Made by a program: the position numbers and the translations under genes. Below are positions 47,951 through 56,745 of a stretch of 64,000 nucleotides of DNA, one piece after another. The stretch lies in the NCBI RefSeq assembly GCF_017874595.1, contig NZ_JAGILA010000004.1:248001-312000 (forward strand), in the 5' to 3' direction. The notes below the pieces were generated by a model. The model saw only the letters and a program-made list of their open reading frames with translations. It made no database searches and was not told where the DNA came from. This stretch comes from Sinorhizobium kostiense (lineage in GTDB: Bacteria > Pseudomonadota > Alphaproteobacteria > Rhizobiales > Rhizobiaceae). Position 1 is the stretch's first letter. Each line of letters begins with the position of its first letter.

Positions 47951-48055
47951 GGGTGGCCCCCGCCTATCTACGCTTCGCGGTCTCGGTCCTTGCGTCAGGG
48001 CCATCAAATTCAGCCTGTTGCTGTAACAAGCACGGGGGTAAGACCCGCATAGGGA

Positions 48056-50626
48056 TCACACCCTTTCCACAAACCCATCCAACACCCGCTTCTGCCCCGC
48101 CCGGTCAAAGTCGATCGTCAGCTTGTTGCCCTCGATCGCGGCGATGTTGCCGTTGCCGAATTTCAGGTGGAAGACGCGGTCGCCCACCTTGAAGCGGGAG
48201 GGCTCGGTGGTCGTCGACTTGGCGACGAGCTCGCCTTCGATGGTGCGGGTGCGCGGGCCGGATTCGCCATAGCCGATGCGCTCCACGGCATGGCCGGAGC
48301 GCGTGCCCCAATTGTCGCGGGTCGCATCCGAGCGGTGCTGCTGGGCGCGCTTCCAGCCGGGCGTCTGGTAGCTGTTCTCGAAGGGGTCGGCCTTGTCAAA
48401 GCGCGACTGGCCATAACCGCCGCGATTGTAGCCGCCAAAGGAGACCTCCTGCTCGGCCACTTCGACATGATCGATCGGCAGTTCGTCGAGGAAGCGCGAG
48501 GGCATGGTCGATTGCCAGAGGCCGTGGATGCGACGATTCGAGACGAACCAGATATGGCAGCGGTGCTTGGCGCGGGTGATGCCGACATAGGCGAGGCGGC
48601 GCTCTTCCTCAAGGCCCGCGCGCCCGCCTTCGTCGAGTGAACGCTGGTGGGGAAAGAGGCCTTCCTCCCAGCCCGGCAGGAAGACCGTGTCGAACTCCAG
48701 GCCCTTGGCCGAATGCAGCGTCATGATCGACACGGCATCCATGTCCTCGTTCTGCTCGGCGTCCATGACCAGCGCCACATGCTCCAGGAAGCCGCGCATC
48801 GATTCGAACGTTTCCATCGAGCGGATGAGTTCCTTGAGGTTTTCGAGGCGTCCGGGTGCTTCGGCCGACTTGTCGGCCTGCCACATCGCGGTGTAGCCGC
48901 TTTCGTCGAGGATCTTTTCGGCAAGCTCCGTATGCGGCGTCGTCTCCAGGAGCGTCTGCCAGCGGCGGAAGTCGGTGACGACGTCGAAAAGGGCCTTGCG
49001 TGCCTTGGGTTTAAGCTCGTCGGTTTCGATGATCTCGCTTGCCGCGGCGAGCATTGGAATGTCGCGGGTGCGGGCATAGTCGTGCAGGGTGCGCACCGTG
49101 CTTTCGCCAAGCCCGCGCTTCGGCGTGTTGATGATGCGCTCGAAGGCGAGGTCGTCGGCCGGCTGGCAGACGAGTCGGAAATAGGCCATGGCGTCGCGGA
49201 TCTCGAGCCGCTCGTAAAAGCGCGGACCGCCGATGACACGATAGTTGAGCCCGAGGGTGACGAAGCGGTCTTCGAACTCGCGCATCTGGAACGAGGCGCG
49301 CACCAGGATCGCCATGTCGTTCAGATTGTGCTCGGCGCGCTGCAGCTGCTCGATCTCCTCGCCGATCGCGCGGGCCTCCTCCTCGGAGTCCCAGGCGGCG
49401 TGGACGTGCACCTTCTCGTCGTCCTGGTTGCTGCGATCGGTAAAGAGCGTCTTGCCGAGCCGGCCCTCGTTATGGGCGATCAGGTGCGAGGCGGCACCGA
49501 GGATGTGCTCGGTCGAGCGGTAATTGCGCTCCAGCTTGATCACCTTGGCGCCGGGGAAGTCCTTCTCAAAGCGCAGGATGTTGTCGACCTCAGCTCCGCG
49601 CCAGCCATAGATCGACTGGTCGTCGTCACCGACGCAGCAGAGGTTGACCGCGGATTGCCCCCCACCCCGGCCCTCTCCGCGTTCTGACGGGGAGATGGGG
49701 GATGGAGAGCGTGCCGCTTGTCCCTTCTCCCCGTCGGACGGGGAGAGGGTGGCCGGCAGGCCGGATGAGGGGCGATTGCGCGAACCCTGCGGCCGCTGCG
49801 CCAGGAGCCGCAGCCACATGTATTGCGCCGTATTGGTGTCCTGGTACTCGTCGACCAATATGTAGCGGAACTTGTCGTGATAGTCCTTGAGCACGTCCGG
49901 ATTGGCGCGGAACATCCGGATCGGATGCAGGAGCAGGTCGCCGAAGTCGCAGGCATTGAGCGTCAGAAGCCGATTCTGATAGGCGGCATAGAGTTCGCGG
50001 CCCTTGCCGTTGGCGAAGGCGCGGGCGTCGCCCTCGGGAATCTGCGACGGATCGAGGCCCTTGTTCTTCCAGGTATCGATCATGCCGGCGAACTGCTTGG
50101 CCGGCCAGCGCTTGTCGTCGAGACCCTCCGCCTGGATCAGCTGCTTGATCAGGCGCACCACGTCGTCGGTGTCGAGAATGGTGAAATCGGACCTGAGGCC
50201 AACCAGCTCGGCGTGGCGGCGCAAGAGTTTGACGCCGATCGAGTGGAAGGTGCCGAGCCACGGCATGCCTTCGACCGCATGGCCGACGAGCACGCCGATC
50301 CTCTCCTTCATCTCGCGCGCCGCCTTGTTGGTGAAGGTCACGGCGAGGATCTGCGACGGGTAGGCGCGGCCGGTCGAAAGGATGTGGGCGATGCGGGTGG
50401 TCAGGACACGGGTCTTGCCGGTGCCGGCGCCGGCAAGCACCAATACGGGACCGTCGAGCGTCTCGACCGCCTCCGTCTGCTCCGGATTGAGGCCGGCGAG
50501 ATAATCCGGGCGCTTGGACCTGTCGCGGGCCGCCATTGCGCGCGCCGCAATCCCGCCCGCAGGCGCCTGCCTGCGCGCTGCCGGCTCCTCGTCGAAGAAG
50601 GGGATATCGTCGAAACCTTTGCTCAT
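48056..50626 (-). CDS. uvrD: UvrD/PcrA-type superfamily 1 DNA helicase
   Basis: An 856-aa 3'-5' helicase of nucleotide excision and mismatch repair. Motif I is AGAGTGKT (65-72), Ia is TFTNKAAREMKER, II is VDEYQDTN, III is VGDDDQSIYGWRGA, IV is LERNYRST, V is MTLHSAKGLEF and VI is LAYVGITRA. The C-terminal tail (HLKFGNGNIAAIEG) is the usual UvrD-C RNA polymerase-binding-like region. Between motifs II and III (about residues 281-327) lies an insert of about 47 residues that comes from an intergenic repeat. The ATG at 50626 (MSKGFDD) is chosen over the 49 Arg-rich codons upstream. Confidence 0.95.
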   Translation of the reverse strand: MSKGFDDIPFFDEEPAARRQAPAGGIAARAMAARDRSKRPDYLAGLNPEQTEAVETLDGPVLVLAGAGTGKTRVLTTRIAHILSTGRAYPSQILAVTFTNKAAREMKERIGVLVGHAVEGMPWLGTFHSIGVKLLRRHAELVGLRSDFTILDTDDVVRLIKQLIQAEGLDDKRWPAKQFAGMIDTWKNKGLDPSQIPEGDARAFANGKGRELYAAYQNRLLTLNACDFGDLLLHPIRMFRANPDVLKDYHDKFRYILVDEYQDTNTAQYMWLRLLAQRPQGSRNRPSSGLPATLSPSDGEKGQAARSPSPISPSERGEGRGGGQSAVNLCCVGDDDQSIYGWRGAEVDNILRFEKDFPGAKVIKLERNYRSTEHILGAASHLIAHNEGRLGKTLFTDRSNQDDEKVHVHAAWDSEEEARAIGEEIEQLQRAEHNLNDMAILVRASFQMREFEDRFVTLGLNYRVIGGPRFYERLEIRDAMAYFRLVCQPADDLAFERIINTPKRGLGESTVRTLHDYARTRDIPMLAAASEIIETDELKPKARKALFDVVTDFRRWQTLLETTPHTELAEKILDESGYTAMWQADKSAEAPGRLENLKELIRSMETFESMRGFLEHVALVMDAEQNEDMDAVSIMTLHSAKGLEFDTVFLPGWEEGLFPHQRSLDEGGRAGLEEERRLAYVGITRAKHRCHIWFVSNRRIHGLWQSTMPSRFLDELPIDHVEVAEQEVSFGGYNRGGYGQSRFDKADPFENSYQTPGWKRAQQHRSDATRDNWGTRSGHAVERIGYGESGPRTRTIEGELVAKSTTTEPSRFKVGDRVFHLKFGNGNIAAIEGNKLTIDFDRAGQKRVLDGFVERV
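49653..49779 (+). repeat. Palindromic intergenic repeat inserted in frame in uvrD
   Basis: It contains a perfect palindrome, TCTCCCCGTC (49726-49735) against GACGGGGAGA (49737-49746). Its ends CCCCCACCCC..CTCTCC and GGAGAGGGTGGCC..GGATGAGGGGC match the family at 39139-39230. It encodes a Ser/Pro/Gly/Arg-rich stretch in UvrD (SSGLPATLSPSDGEK and SPISPSERGEGRGGG) with no counterpart in E. coli UvrD, where about 8 residues link the same motifs. GATTGC flanks it on both sides (49653-49658 and 49774-49779). Confidence 0.85.
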
Positions 50627-50741
50627 GCGGCCCAATGTAGTGATTCGGGATCGAAAGGCCAGAAAGGATGTTCCTCTTTTATTCCGGGGTCTTCGCCTGC
50701 CTCTACAAGCCTGTGGAAACACTGGCGTTTTCGCCGGCGGA

Positions 50742-51152
50742 TTATTGCTTGCCGTTTGCATCGAACGCGGCATCGACCGGCACTTGCAGCGCGGTTGCGA
50801 GCTGATTGGTCTTGGCGGCGAGCGAGATCACCCGCAGAAGATCCGCATGCTGCGCCTCCGTCATGCCCTTGGCCCTGGCGGAAGCCGTATGGGAATGGAT
50901 GCAGTAGCCGCAACCATTGGTGACGGAGACGGCGATATAGAGCATCTCCTTGACAAGCGGGTCGAGGGCAGACGGCGTTGCCATTACCGCCTTGACCTCC
51001 GCCCAGGTGCGCTCCAGAAGATCCGGGTCGAAGGCGAGCCAGAGCCACATATTGTTGACGAAGTCGGACTTGCGGGTCGCGCGGATGTCGTCGAAAACCG
51101 CCTTGACGCGCGGATCGGCTTCGGGATCGGACGGCGGCGCTACTGTGCCCAT
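50742..51152 (-). CDS. AhpD-like / carboxymuconolactone decarboxylase family protein
   Basis: A 136-aa helical protein of the AhpD fold. The redox centre is CGYC (Cys81, Cys84) with His88, preceded by Glu69 in KEMLYIAVS; this is the E..CxxCxxxH pattern of peroxidase-type members, so a thiol-disulfide or peroxide reductase role is likely. The ATG at 51152 has GGAGG about eight bases upstream. It lies 15 bases after the cyclase-family gene on the same strand, so it is its operon partner. Confidence 0.88.
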   Translation of the reverse strand: MGTVAPPSDPEADPRVKAVFDDIRATRKSDFVNNMWLWLAFDPDLLERTWAEVKAVMATPSALDPLVKEMLYIAVSVTNGCGYCIHSHTASARAKGMTEAQHADLLRVISLAAKTNQLATALQVPVDAAFDANGKQ

Positions 51153-51167
51153 GGTGTTTTCCTCCGA

Positions 51168-51989
51168 TCAGACGAGCGCGAAAACGCGCGCGGGGCCGCC
51201 GGTGCCGCCGCGGTGCTTCGGGGCGCCGAGAACGAGTGTTGCGCCCTTGGCCGGCAGCTGGTCGAGATTGGCCGCGGCCTCGAGCCCCCAGCGGCCTTCG
51301 GGAAGCCAGGCATTGTGTGTGGCGAAATCCGGTGAAATGCCGTGGTCGAGCGAGAGCGTATCGACCGCGATGCCGGCGGCCTGGGTCTCCTCGATCAGGA
51401 ATTTGGCCGCCTCCACGTGGAAGCCGGGGAAGTGCAGCTTGCCTTCGGCATCGGCATTTCGGAACTTGTCCGTGCCGACATGGGCGGCCCAGCCGGAGAG
51501 CATGGCAACGCAGGCGTTTTCCGGAATCTCGCCGTTGGCGGACATCCAGGCCTTGATGTCATCGGGCGTCACCTGAGCATCCGGGTCGGCCGCGGCCTTG
51601 TTGCGGATGTCGACGACACAGAGCGGCACCACGAGCTTTTCGACCGGCAGCTCGGCGACCGAGAGCCCGTCGGCCGAGAAATGCAGCGGCGCGTCGACGT
51701 GGGTACCAGTGTGCTCGTTCACGCGTAGCTCGAAAATGTTGAACTTGTGTTCGGCGAAGCTGAACTTCTGCTCGCGGAAGAACTGTTGCTGCCCGAAAAA
51801 GGTCGGGAATTCCTCGTGAAGCTCATGGGTAAGATCGGTGACGCCGGTGTGACCTGCGGCAAGCGCCGGCGGCGCGATCCCCATGCTTGCGGCGGCAATT
51901 GCCGCCGTGCCGCCCGCGGCCGCGCGGAAGAAGCCGCGTCGCGACAGCATTCGCTGTTTCACCGACTGAATGACACATGCATCGCACAT
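51168..51989 (-). CDS. Tat-exported cyclase family hydrolase (kynurenine formamidase-like)
   Basis: A 273-aa metal-dependent hydrolase. A twin-arginine signal, SRRGFFRAAAGG (16-27), follows an unusual N-terminal stretch MCDACVIQSVKQ with two Cys. The cyclase-family metal motif is HTGTHVDAPLH (93-103), with DLTHELHEEFP just before it. The family includes arylformamidases and isatin hydrolases; the substrate here is unknown. The ATG at 51989 has AGGGGAGAAGG upstream, far better than the frame's first ATG. It forms an operon with the AhpD-like gene. Confidence 0.88.
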   Translation of the reverse strand: MCDACVIQSVKQRMLSRRGFFRAAAGGTAAIAAASMGIAPPALAAGHTGVTDLTHELHEEFPTFFGQQQFFREQKFSFAEHKFNIFELRVNEHTGTHVDAPLHFSADGLSVAELPVEKLVVPLCVVDIRNKAAADPDAQVTPDDIKAWMSANGEIPENACVAMLSGWAAHVGTDKFRNADAEGKLHFPGFHVEAAKFLIEETQAAGIAVDTLSLDHGISPDFATHNAWLPEGRWGLEAAANLDQLPAKGATLVLGAPKHRGGTGGPARVFALV

Positions 51990-52274
51990 TTTCCTTCTCC
52001 CCTGTTGAGCGCCGAACAGTTCCGAACTCGTCATCCGAAAAGCAGAATAGCCGAGCCGCACCTGCTGTAAATATAGCCGCCGGAGCGAGCTGGGCGTCAT
52101 TTCGAGCTGTCGCTTGCGCCATCATGCGGCCACCGATTTCTGCTTTCATTACAATTGCGTAATAAGGGAGTTCCGCGATTGCCCGAAGGCACGCGAGCAA
52201 CCATACTCAGGGAACTTGGACGTTCCTACCGGTGCGCGCCACGCAGTCGCGCGCTCCCCAGTTCGGAGACATGA

Positions 52275-53453
52275 ATGCGCTTTTGGAAGCAACTCGCGGT
52301 CAGCCTCGTCGTTCTCGTCGTCGGGGGCGCCGCCTGGATACGCTTTGCCCCCGGCGCGGGCGAAACGCTCGCGGCGATCGGGGTTTCGCACCCGTTGATC
52401 GACGCGTTGTCGCGCCAGCAGGGCCCGCGCGATGGCGGCGGGCGCGGTAGCGGGCGCGGGCCGGGCGGCGGTGGAGCGGCTCTCGTGGTCGTCAAGCCCG
52501 CGGCAAGCGCAATCGTCAACAACAGGCTCAATATCATCGGCAACGGTGAGGCAATCCTTTCCGTTACGGTGACGCCGACGGCAACGGGCAATCTCACCGA
52601 AATCCTCGTAAAGTCGGGCGACCGGGTCGAGGCGGGCCAGGTGATCGCGCGGCTCGACAGCGACGATCAGGTCATTGCAGCCGAGCAGGCGCGGCTCACC
52701 CGAGACAGCGCCCGGGAAAAGGTCGAGCGCTATCGCAACCTGGGCACCGCGCGCGCCGTGACGGCGGTCGAGGTGCGCGACGCGGAGATCGCGCTGCAGA
52801 CAGCCGAATTGGCGCTGAGGACCGCCGAGCTCGACCTCAAGCGGCGCGACATCGTTTCTCCGTCGAAGGGTGTCGTCGGCATCATCACGGTCAATGTCGG
52901 CGATTATGTCACCACGTCGACACCGATTGCGGTCGTCGACGACCGCTCCGAGATTCTCGTCGATTTCTGGGTGCCGGAACGCTTCGCAAGCAAGATCTTC
53001 GTTGGCCAGCCGGTGACGGCAAGCGCGATCGCGCAACCCGGCCGGCAGCTTGACGGCGTCATCCATGCGATCGACAACCGCCTCGACCAGGCGAGCCGGA
53101 CACTTCGGGTACGGGCAAGAATCGAGAACCCGGACGACATGCTGCGCGCCGGAATGTCCTTCTCCGTCGCAATGGCCTTCGACGGCGACCGTTTTCCAAC
53201 CGTCGATCCGCTGGCGATCCAATGGAGCGCGGAAGGCTCCTATGTCTGGCGCATCGATGGCGAGAAGAGCGAGCGCGTACCGGTCAAGATCATCCAGCGC
53301 AATCCCGACAAGGTGCTCGTCGAGGCGGAGCTCTCCGAAGGCGACCGCGTCGTGACGGAAGGCGTGCAGCGGCTGCGCGATGGCGGCACGGTGCGGGTCG
53401 CCGGCGACAAGGCGCCTGAGAGCGAGCAGAAGGTGGCGGGGGACGCGCAATGA
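52275..53453 (+). CDS. RND efflux periplasmic adaptor (membrane fusion protein)
   Basis: A 392-aa adaptor with a single N-terminal membrane segment (about 7-27). A Gly/Arg-rich spacer (about 50-67) precedes the lipoyl half (TVTPTATGNLTEILVKSGD, RVEAGQVIARLDSDD). There is a short coiled-coil hairpin (about 130-185), then beta-barrel and membrane-proximal domains. It connects the RND pump to an outer-membrane channel. It overlaps the pump gene by 4 bases (ATGA). No TolC-type gene and no regulator are adjacent; transcription diverges from the cyclase gene. Confidence 0.93.
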   Translation: MRFWKQLAVSLVVLVVGGAAWIRFAPGAGETLAAIGVSHPLIDALSRQQGPRDGGGRGSGRGPGGGGAALVVVKPAASAIVNNRLNIIGNGEAILSVTVTPTATGNLTEILVKSGDRVEAGQVIARLDSDDQVIAAEQARLTRDSAREKVERYRNLGTARAVTAVEVRDAEIALQTAELALRTAELDLKRRDIVSPSKGVVGIITVNVGDYVTTSTPIAVVDDRSEILVDFWVPERFASKIFVGQPVTASAIAQPGRQLDGVIHAIDNRLDQASRTLRVRARIENPDDMLRAGMSFSVAMAFDGDRFPTVDPLAIQWSAEGSYVWRIDGEKSERVPVKIIQRNPDKVLVEAELSEGDRVVTEGVQRLRDGGTVRVAGDKAPESEQKVAGDAQ

Positions 53454-56400
53454 ACATCGGCTTCGGCGGTCACCACGGCACGGGAGGAGAGGGCGGAAAG
53501 ACCGGCTTTACCGCGCTCTTCATCCGCCGGCCGATCTTCGCCCTCGTCGTCAACATGTTGATCGTGGTGGCGGGGCTGGCCGCCTGGAACGGTATCGAGA
53601 TCCGAGAGCTGCCGCAGGTCGACCAGCCGGTGATTTCGGTGACGACGGAGTTCGAGGGGGCTTCCCCGGAAACCATCGATCGCGAGGTGACGTCGGTCAT
53701 CGAAGGTGCCGTCTCCCGCGTCCAGGGGATCAAGGGTATTTCGTCGACGTCCTCCTTCGGCCGCAGCCGCGTCACGCTCGAATTCTCCGACACGACAGAT
53801 ATCGGCCAGGCGGCGAACGACGTGCGCGACGCGCTCGGCCGCGTTGCCAACCAGCTTCCGGACGATGCGGAAGAGCCGCGCATCGTGAAAGCGGATTCGG
53901 ACAGCCAGCCGATCATGCGCCTGGCGCTGACCTCCGACACCATGACGATGGAAGACATGACGCTGCTCGTCGAGAACGAGATCAGCGACCGGCTGGCAGC
54001 GGTCGAGGGCGTCGCCGACGTCACCGTCTATGGCGACCAGGAGAAAATCTTCCGTATCGACTTGAACCAGGCCAAGCTCGCCGGGCGCGGCATCACGGTG
54101 GCCAATCTGCGCGAAGCGCTTTCGAATGCCTCCTATGACGTGCCGGCGGGGTCGCTGACGAGCTCGAGTCAGGATATTTCGGTCCGCGCGACGGCGGACC
54201 TGCAGACGCCGGAACAGTTTGAAAACCTCATCCTCGGCGAAAATGTCAGGCTCGGCGACGTGGCGACGGTGACGCTTGGCCCCGACACGGGCACCTCGGC
54301 TCTGCGCTCCAACGGGCGTCAGGGTATCGGTCTCGGCATCGTCCGCCAGGCGCAGTCGAACACGGTGGATATTTCCGAGGGCGTGCGCAAGGTGGTCGAC
54401 ACGATCTCTTCGGACATTCTGCCGCCCGGAACCGATCTCAAGGTGACGAGCGACGATGCGGTGTTCATCAACGGCGCGATCCACGAGGTGGAGATCGCGC
54501 TCCTGGTGGCGGTCTTTATCGTCACCCTCGTCATCTACCTGTTCCTGCTCGATTGGCGAGCAACGCTGATCCCGACGATTACAATGCCGATCGCGCTGAT
54601 CGGGACGCTGGCGGCGATCTATCTCGCCGGCTTTTCGATCAACATCCTGACGCTGCTGGCGATCGTGCTTGCCACCGGTCTCGTCGTCGACGATGCGATC
54701 GTGGTGCTCGAGAATATCGTACGGCGCCGGGCGAGCGGCCTCGGACCGCGGGCCGCAGCGGTGCACGGCACGCTGGAGGTTTTCTTCGCGGTGCTGGCGA
54801 CGACGGTAACGCTTGCGGCCGTGTTCGTGCCGCTCTCCTTCCTGCCGGGGCAGACGGGCGGGCTTTTCCGCGAGTTCGGTTTCGTGCTCGCCTTCGCCGT
54901 GTTGCTGTCGTCCTTCGTCTCGCTGACGCTTTGCCCGATGCTCGCCTCGCGCATGCTGACGACGGAGGCGCACGCGTATCACGGGTTAATGCGCCGCTTC
55001 GGCCAGCGCGCCTCCGATTTCTATCGGGTGACGCTCAGGGCGTGCCTCAACGCGCCGCTGATCGTCTTCGTCGTCGCAGCCTTCTTCACCGCGGCGGGCG
55101 CCACGGCGTTCCTGACGCTCAAATCCGAGCTGACGCCGAACGAGGACCGCTCGCTGGTGATGCTCCGGGTGAATTCGCCGCAGGGCGTCTCGCTCGAATA
55201 TACGCAGGCACAGATGCGGCGGATCGAGGACGCGCTGCAGCCGCTGGTGAGATCCGGCGAGATCGCCAACGTGTTCTCTATTTCCGGGCAGGGCGGCTCG
55301 GCGAATAGCGGCTTCATGGTCTTGGGGCTTGCTCCCTGGGAGGACCGCGAGCGCACGCAGCAACAGGTCGTTGCCGACATCAACAAGGCGACCGCCGACA
55401 TACCCTCCGTCCGCACCTTCCCCATCCAGCCGAATAGCCTCGGAATACGCGGCGCCGGCAGCGGTCTTCAGGTGGCGCTCGTCGGCAACGATTATACGAA
55501 GCTCGGCGATGCGGCGGCGAAATTGGTGCGCGCGATCGAGGACACGGGTCGTTTCGAGAACGTGCGGCTGAACTACGAGGCCAATCAGGCGCAATTATCG
55601 GTGACCATCGATCGCGAGCGCGCCTCCGATCTCGGCGTCGACATCGGCGGTCTCGCCTGGGCGCTGCAGGCGATGCTCGACGGCAGCAGCGTCGTCGATG
55701 TGTTCGTCGAGGGCGAATCCTACCCGGTCAAGCTCGTCTCCTCCACCACACCGCTCAACGACCCGACGGATCTCCAGAACATCTTCATCAAGACCGTCGA
55801 TGGCCGGATCGTGCCGATCTCGACCGTAGCCAGCATCGAGGAGAAGGCGGTGGCGCCGCAGCTCGCGCGCGAAAGCCAGCTCCGTGCCGTCTCGCTTTCC
55901 GCTGGACTGAAGGAGGATCTGGCGCTCGGTGAGGCGGTGTCGATGGTCGAGGAAATGGCCGCGCCGCTGCTGCCGCCGGGCTCGCGGCTGATGCCGCTTG
56001 CGGAAGCGGCGACGCTCGACGAGAACGCCGGCGGCCTCTTCATCACCTTCGGCTTCGCAATCGTCATCATCTTCCTGGTCCTGGCGGCGCAATTCGAAAG
56101 CTTCGTCAGCGGCATCATCATCATGTCGACCGTGCCGCTCGGCCTTGCCTGCGCCGTTTTCGCAATGATCATGACCGGCAACACGCTCAACATCTACAGC
56201 CAGATCGGCCTCGTGATGCTGGTCGGCATCATGGCGAAGAACGGCATCCTGATCGTCGAGTTCGCAAATCAGCTCCGCGACCGCGGCCAGGATGTGAGGA
56301 GCGCCATCGAGAACGCCGCCAATATTCGTTTGAGGCCGGTGATGATGACCATGATCGCCACCGTCGTCGGCGCCGTGCCGCTGGTGCTGGCAAGCGGCGC

Positions 56401-56584
56401 AGGGGCGGAAGCGCGCTCGGCACTTGGCTGGGTCCTCGTCGGGGGGCTCGGGCTCGCCGCGGTCGTGACGCTTTATCTCACGCCCGTCGCCTATCTCGTC
56501 ATCGCCCGCTTCACCCGGCCGCATGCCGATGAAGAGCGCAAACTGCACGAGGAAATGGACAAAGCGGCCGCGCTCGAGATCTGA
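53450..56584 (+). CDS. RND family efflux pump, HAE1 type
   Basis: A 1044-aa inner-membrane proton antiporter with the usual layout of 12 helices and two large periplasmic loops. After a Gly-rich N-tail comes FIRRPIFALVVNMLIVV (TM1). The proton-relay acidic pair lies in LATGLVVDDAIVVLENIV (Asp about 412-413, helix 4). The second half has LVMLVGIMAKNGILIVEFAN (helix 10). It probably exports hydrophobic or amphipathic compounds. Substrate range cannot be read. The MFP-RND pair probably recruits a TolC encoded elsewhere. Confidence 0.95.
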   Translation: MNIGFGGHHGTGGEGGKTGFTALFIRRPIFALVVNMLIVVAGLAAWNGIEIRELPQVDQPVISVTTEFEGASPETIDREVTSVIEGAVSRVQGIKGISSTSSFGRSRVTLEFSDTTDIGQAANDVRDALGRVANQLPDDAEEPRIVKADSDSQPIMRLALTSDTMTMEDMTLLVENEISDRLAAVEGVADVTVYGDQEKIFRIDLNQAKLAGRGITVANLREALSNASYDVPAGSLTSSSQDISVRATADLQTPEQFENLILGENVRLGDVATVTLGPDTGTSALRSNGRQGIGLGIVRQAQSNTVDISEGVRKVVDTISSDILPPGTDLKVTSDDAVFINGAIHEVEIALLVAVFIVTLVIYLFLLDWRATLIPTITMPIALIGTLAAIYLAGFSINILTLLAIVLATGLVVDDAIVVLENIVRRRASGLGPRAAAVHGTLEVFFAVLATTVTLAAVFVPLSFLPGQTGGLFREFGFVLAFAVLLSSFVSLTLCPMLASRMLTTEAHAYHGLMRRFGQRASDFYRVTLRACLNAPLIVFVVAAFFTAAGATAFLTLKSELTPNEDRSLVMLRVNSPQGVSLEYTQAQMRRIEDALQPLVRSGEIANVFSISGQGGSANSGFMVLGLAPWEDRERTQQQVVADINKATADIPSVRTFPIQPNSLGIRGAGSGLQVALVGNDYTKLGDAAAKLVRAIEDTGRFENVRLNYEANQAQLSVTIDRERASDLGVDIGGLAWALQAMLDGSSVVDVFVEGESYPVKLVSSTTPLNDPTDLQNIFIKTVDGRIVPISTVASIEEKAVAPQLARESQLRAVSLSAGLKEDLALGEAVSMVEEMAAPLLPPGSRLMPLAEAATLDENAGGLFITFGFAIVIIFLVLAAQFESFVSGIIIMSTVPLGLACAVFAMIMTGNTLNIYSQIGLVMLVGIMAKNGILIVEFANQLRDRGQDVRSAIENAANIRLRPVMMTMIATVVGAVPLVLASGAGAEARSALGWVLVGGLGLAAVVTLYLTPVAYLVIARFTRPHADEERKLHEEMDKAAALEI

Positions 56585-56611
56585 TCGGGGATCGGTTGGA
56601 AGGCAAGCGTA

Positions 56612-56717
56612 CGCTACTGCATGTCTCCTTAAATTGACCTCGATTCAATGACGAGGGCATGCGGCAATTCAAGGTGCTACAGCAACCTTTGCGCGTCTGA
56701 TAAGACGCGCGGCGCTG
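56612..56717 (-). repeat. RIME-type mosaic repeat, reverse orientation
   Basis: CTACTGCATGTCTCCTTAAA, TTGACCTCGATTCAATGACG and GGGCATGCGGCAATTCAAGG precede GTGCTACAGCAACCTTTGCG and the palindrome GCGTCTGATAAGACGCGC. This is the mirror of the copy at 57531-57635, so the GntR gene is flanked on both sides by oppositely oriented copies. Confidence 0.82.
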
Positions 56718-56745
56718 AAGTGATTGGTTGCGGCCGTTCAGGATA

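Noticed and set aside
49653-49779. The extra sequence in uvrD as an intein or a frameshifted pseudogene
   Set aside because: It is far too short for an intein and has no splice motifs; the frame is open on both sides and all helicase motifs are intact.
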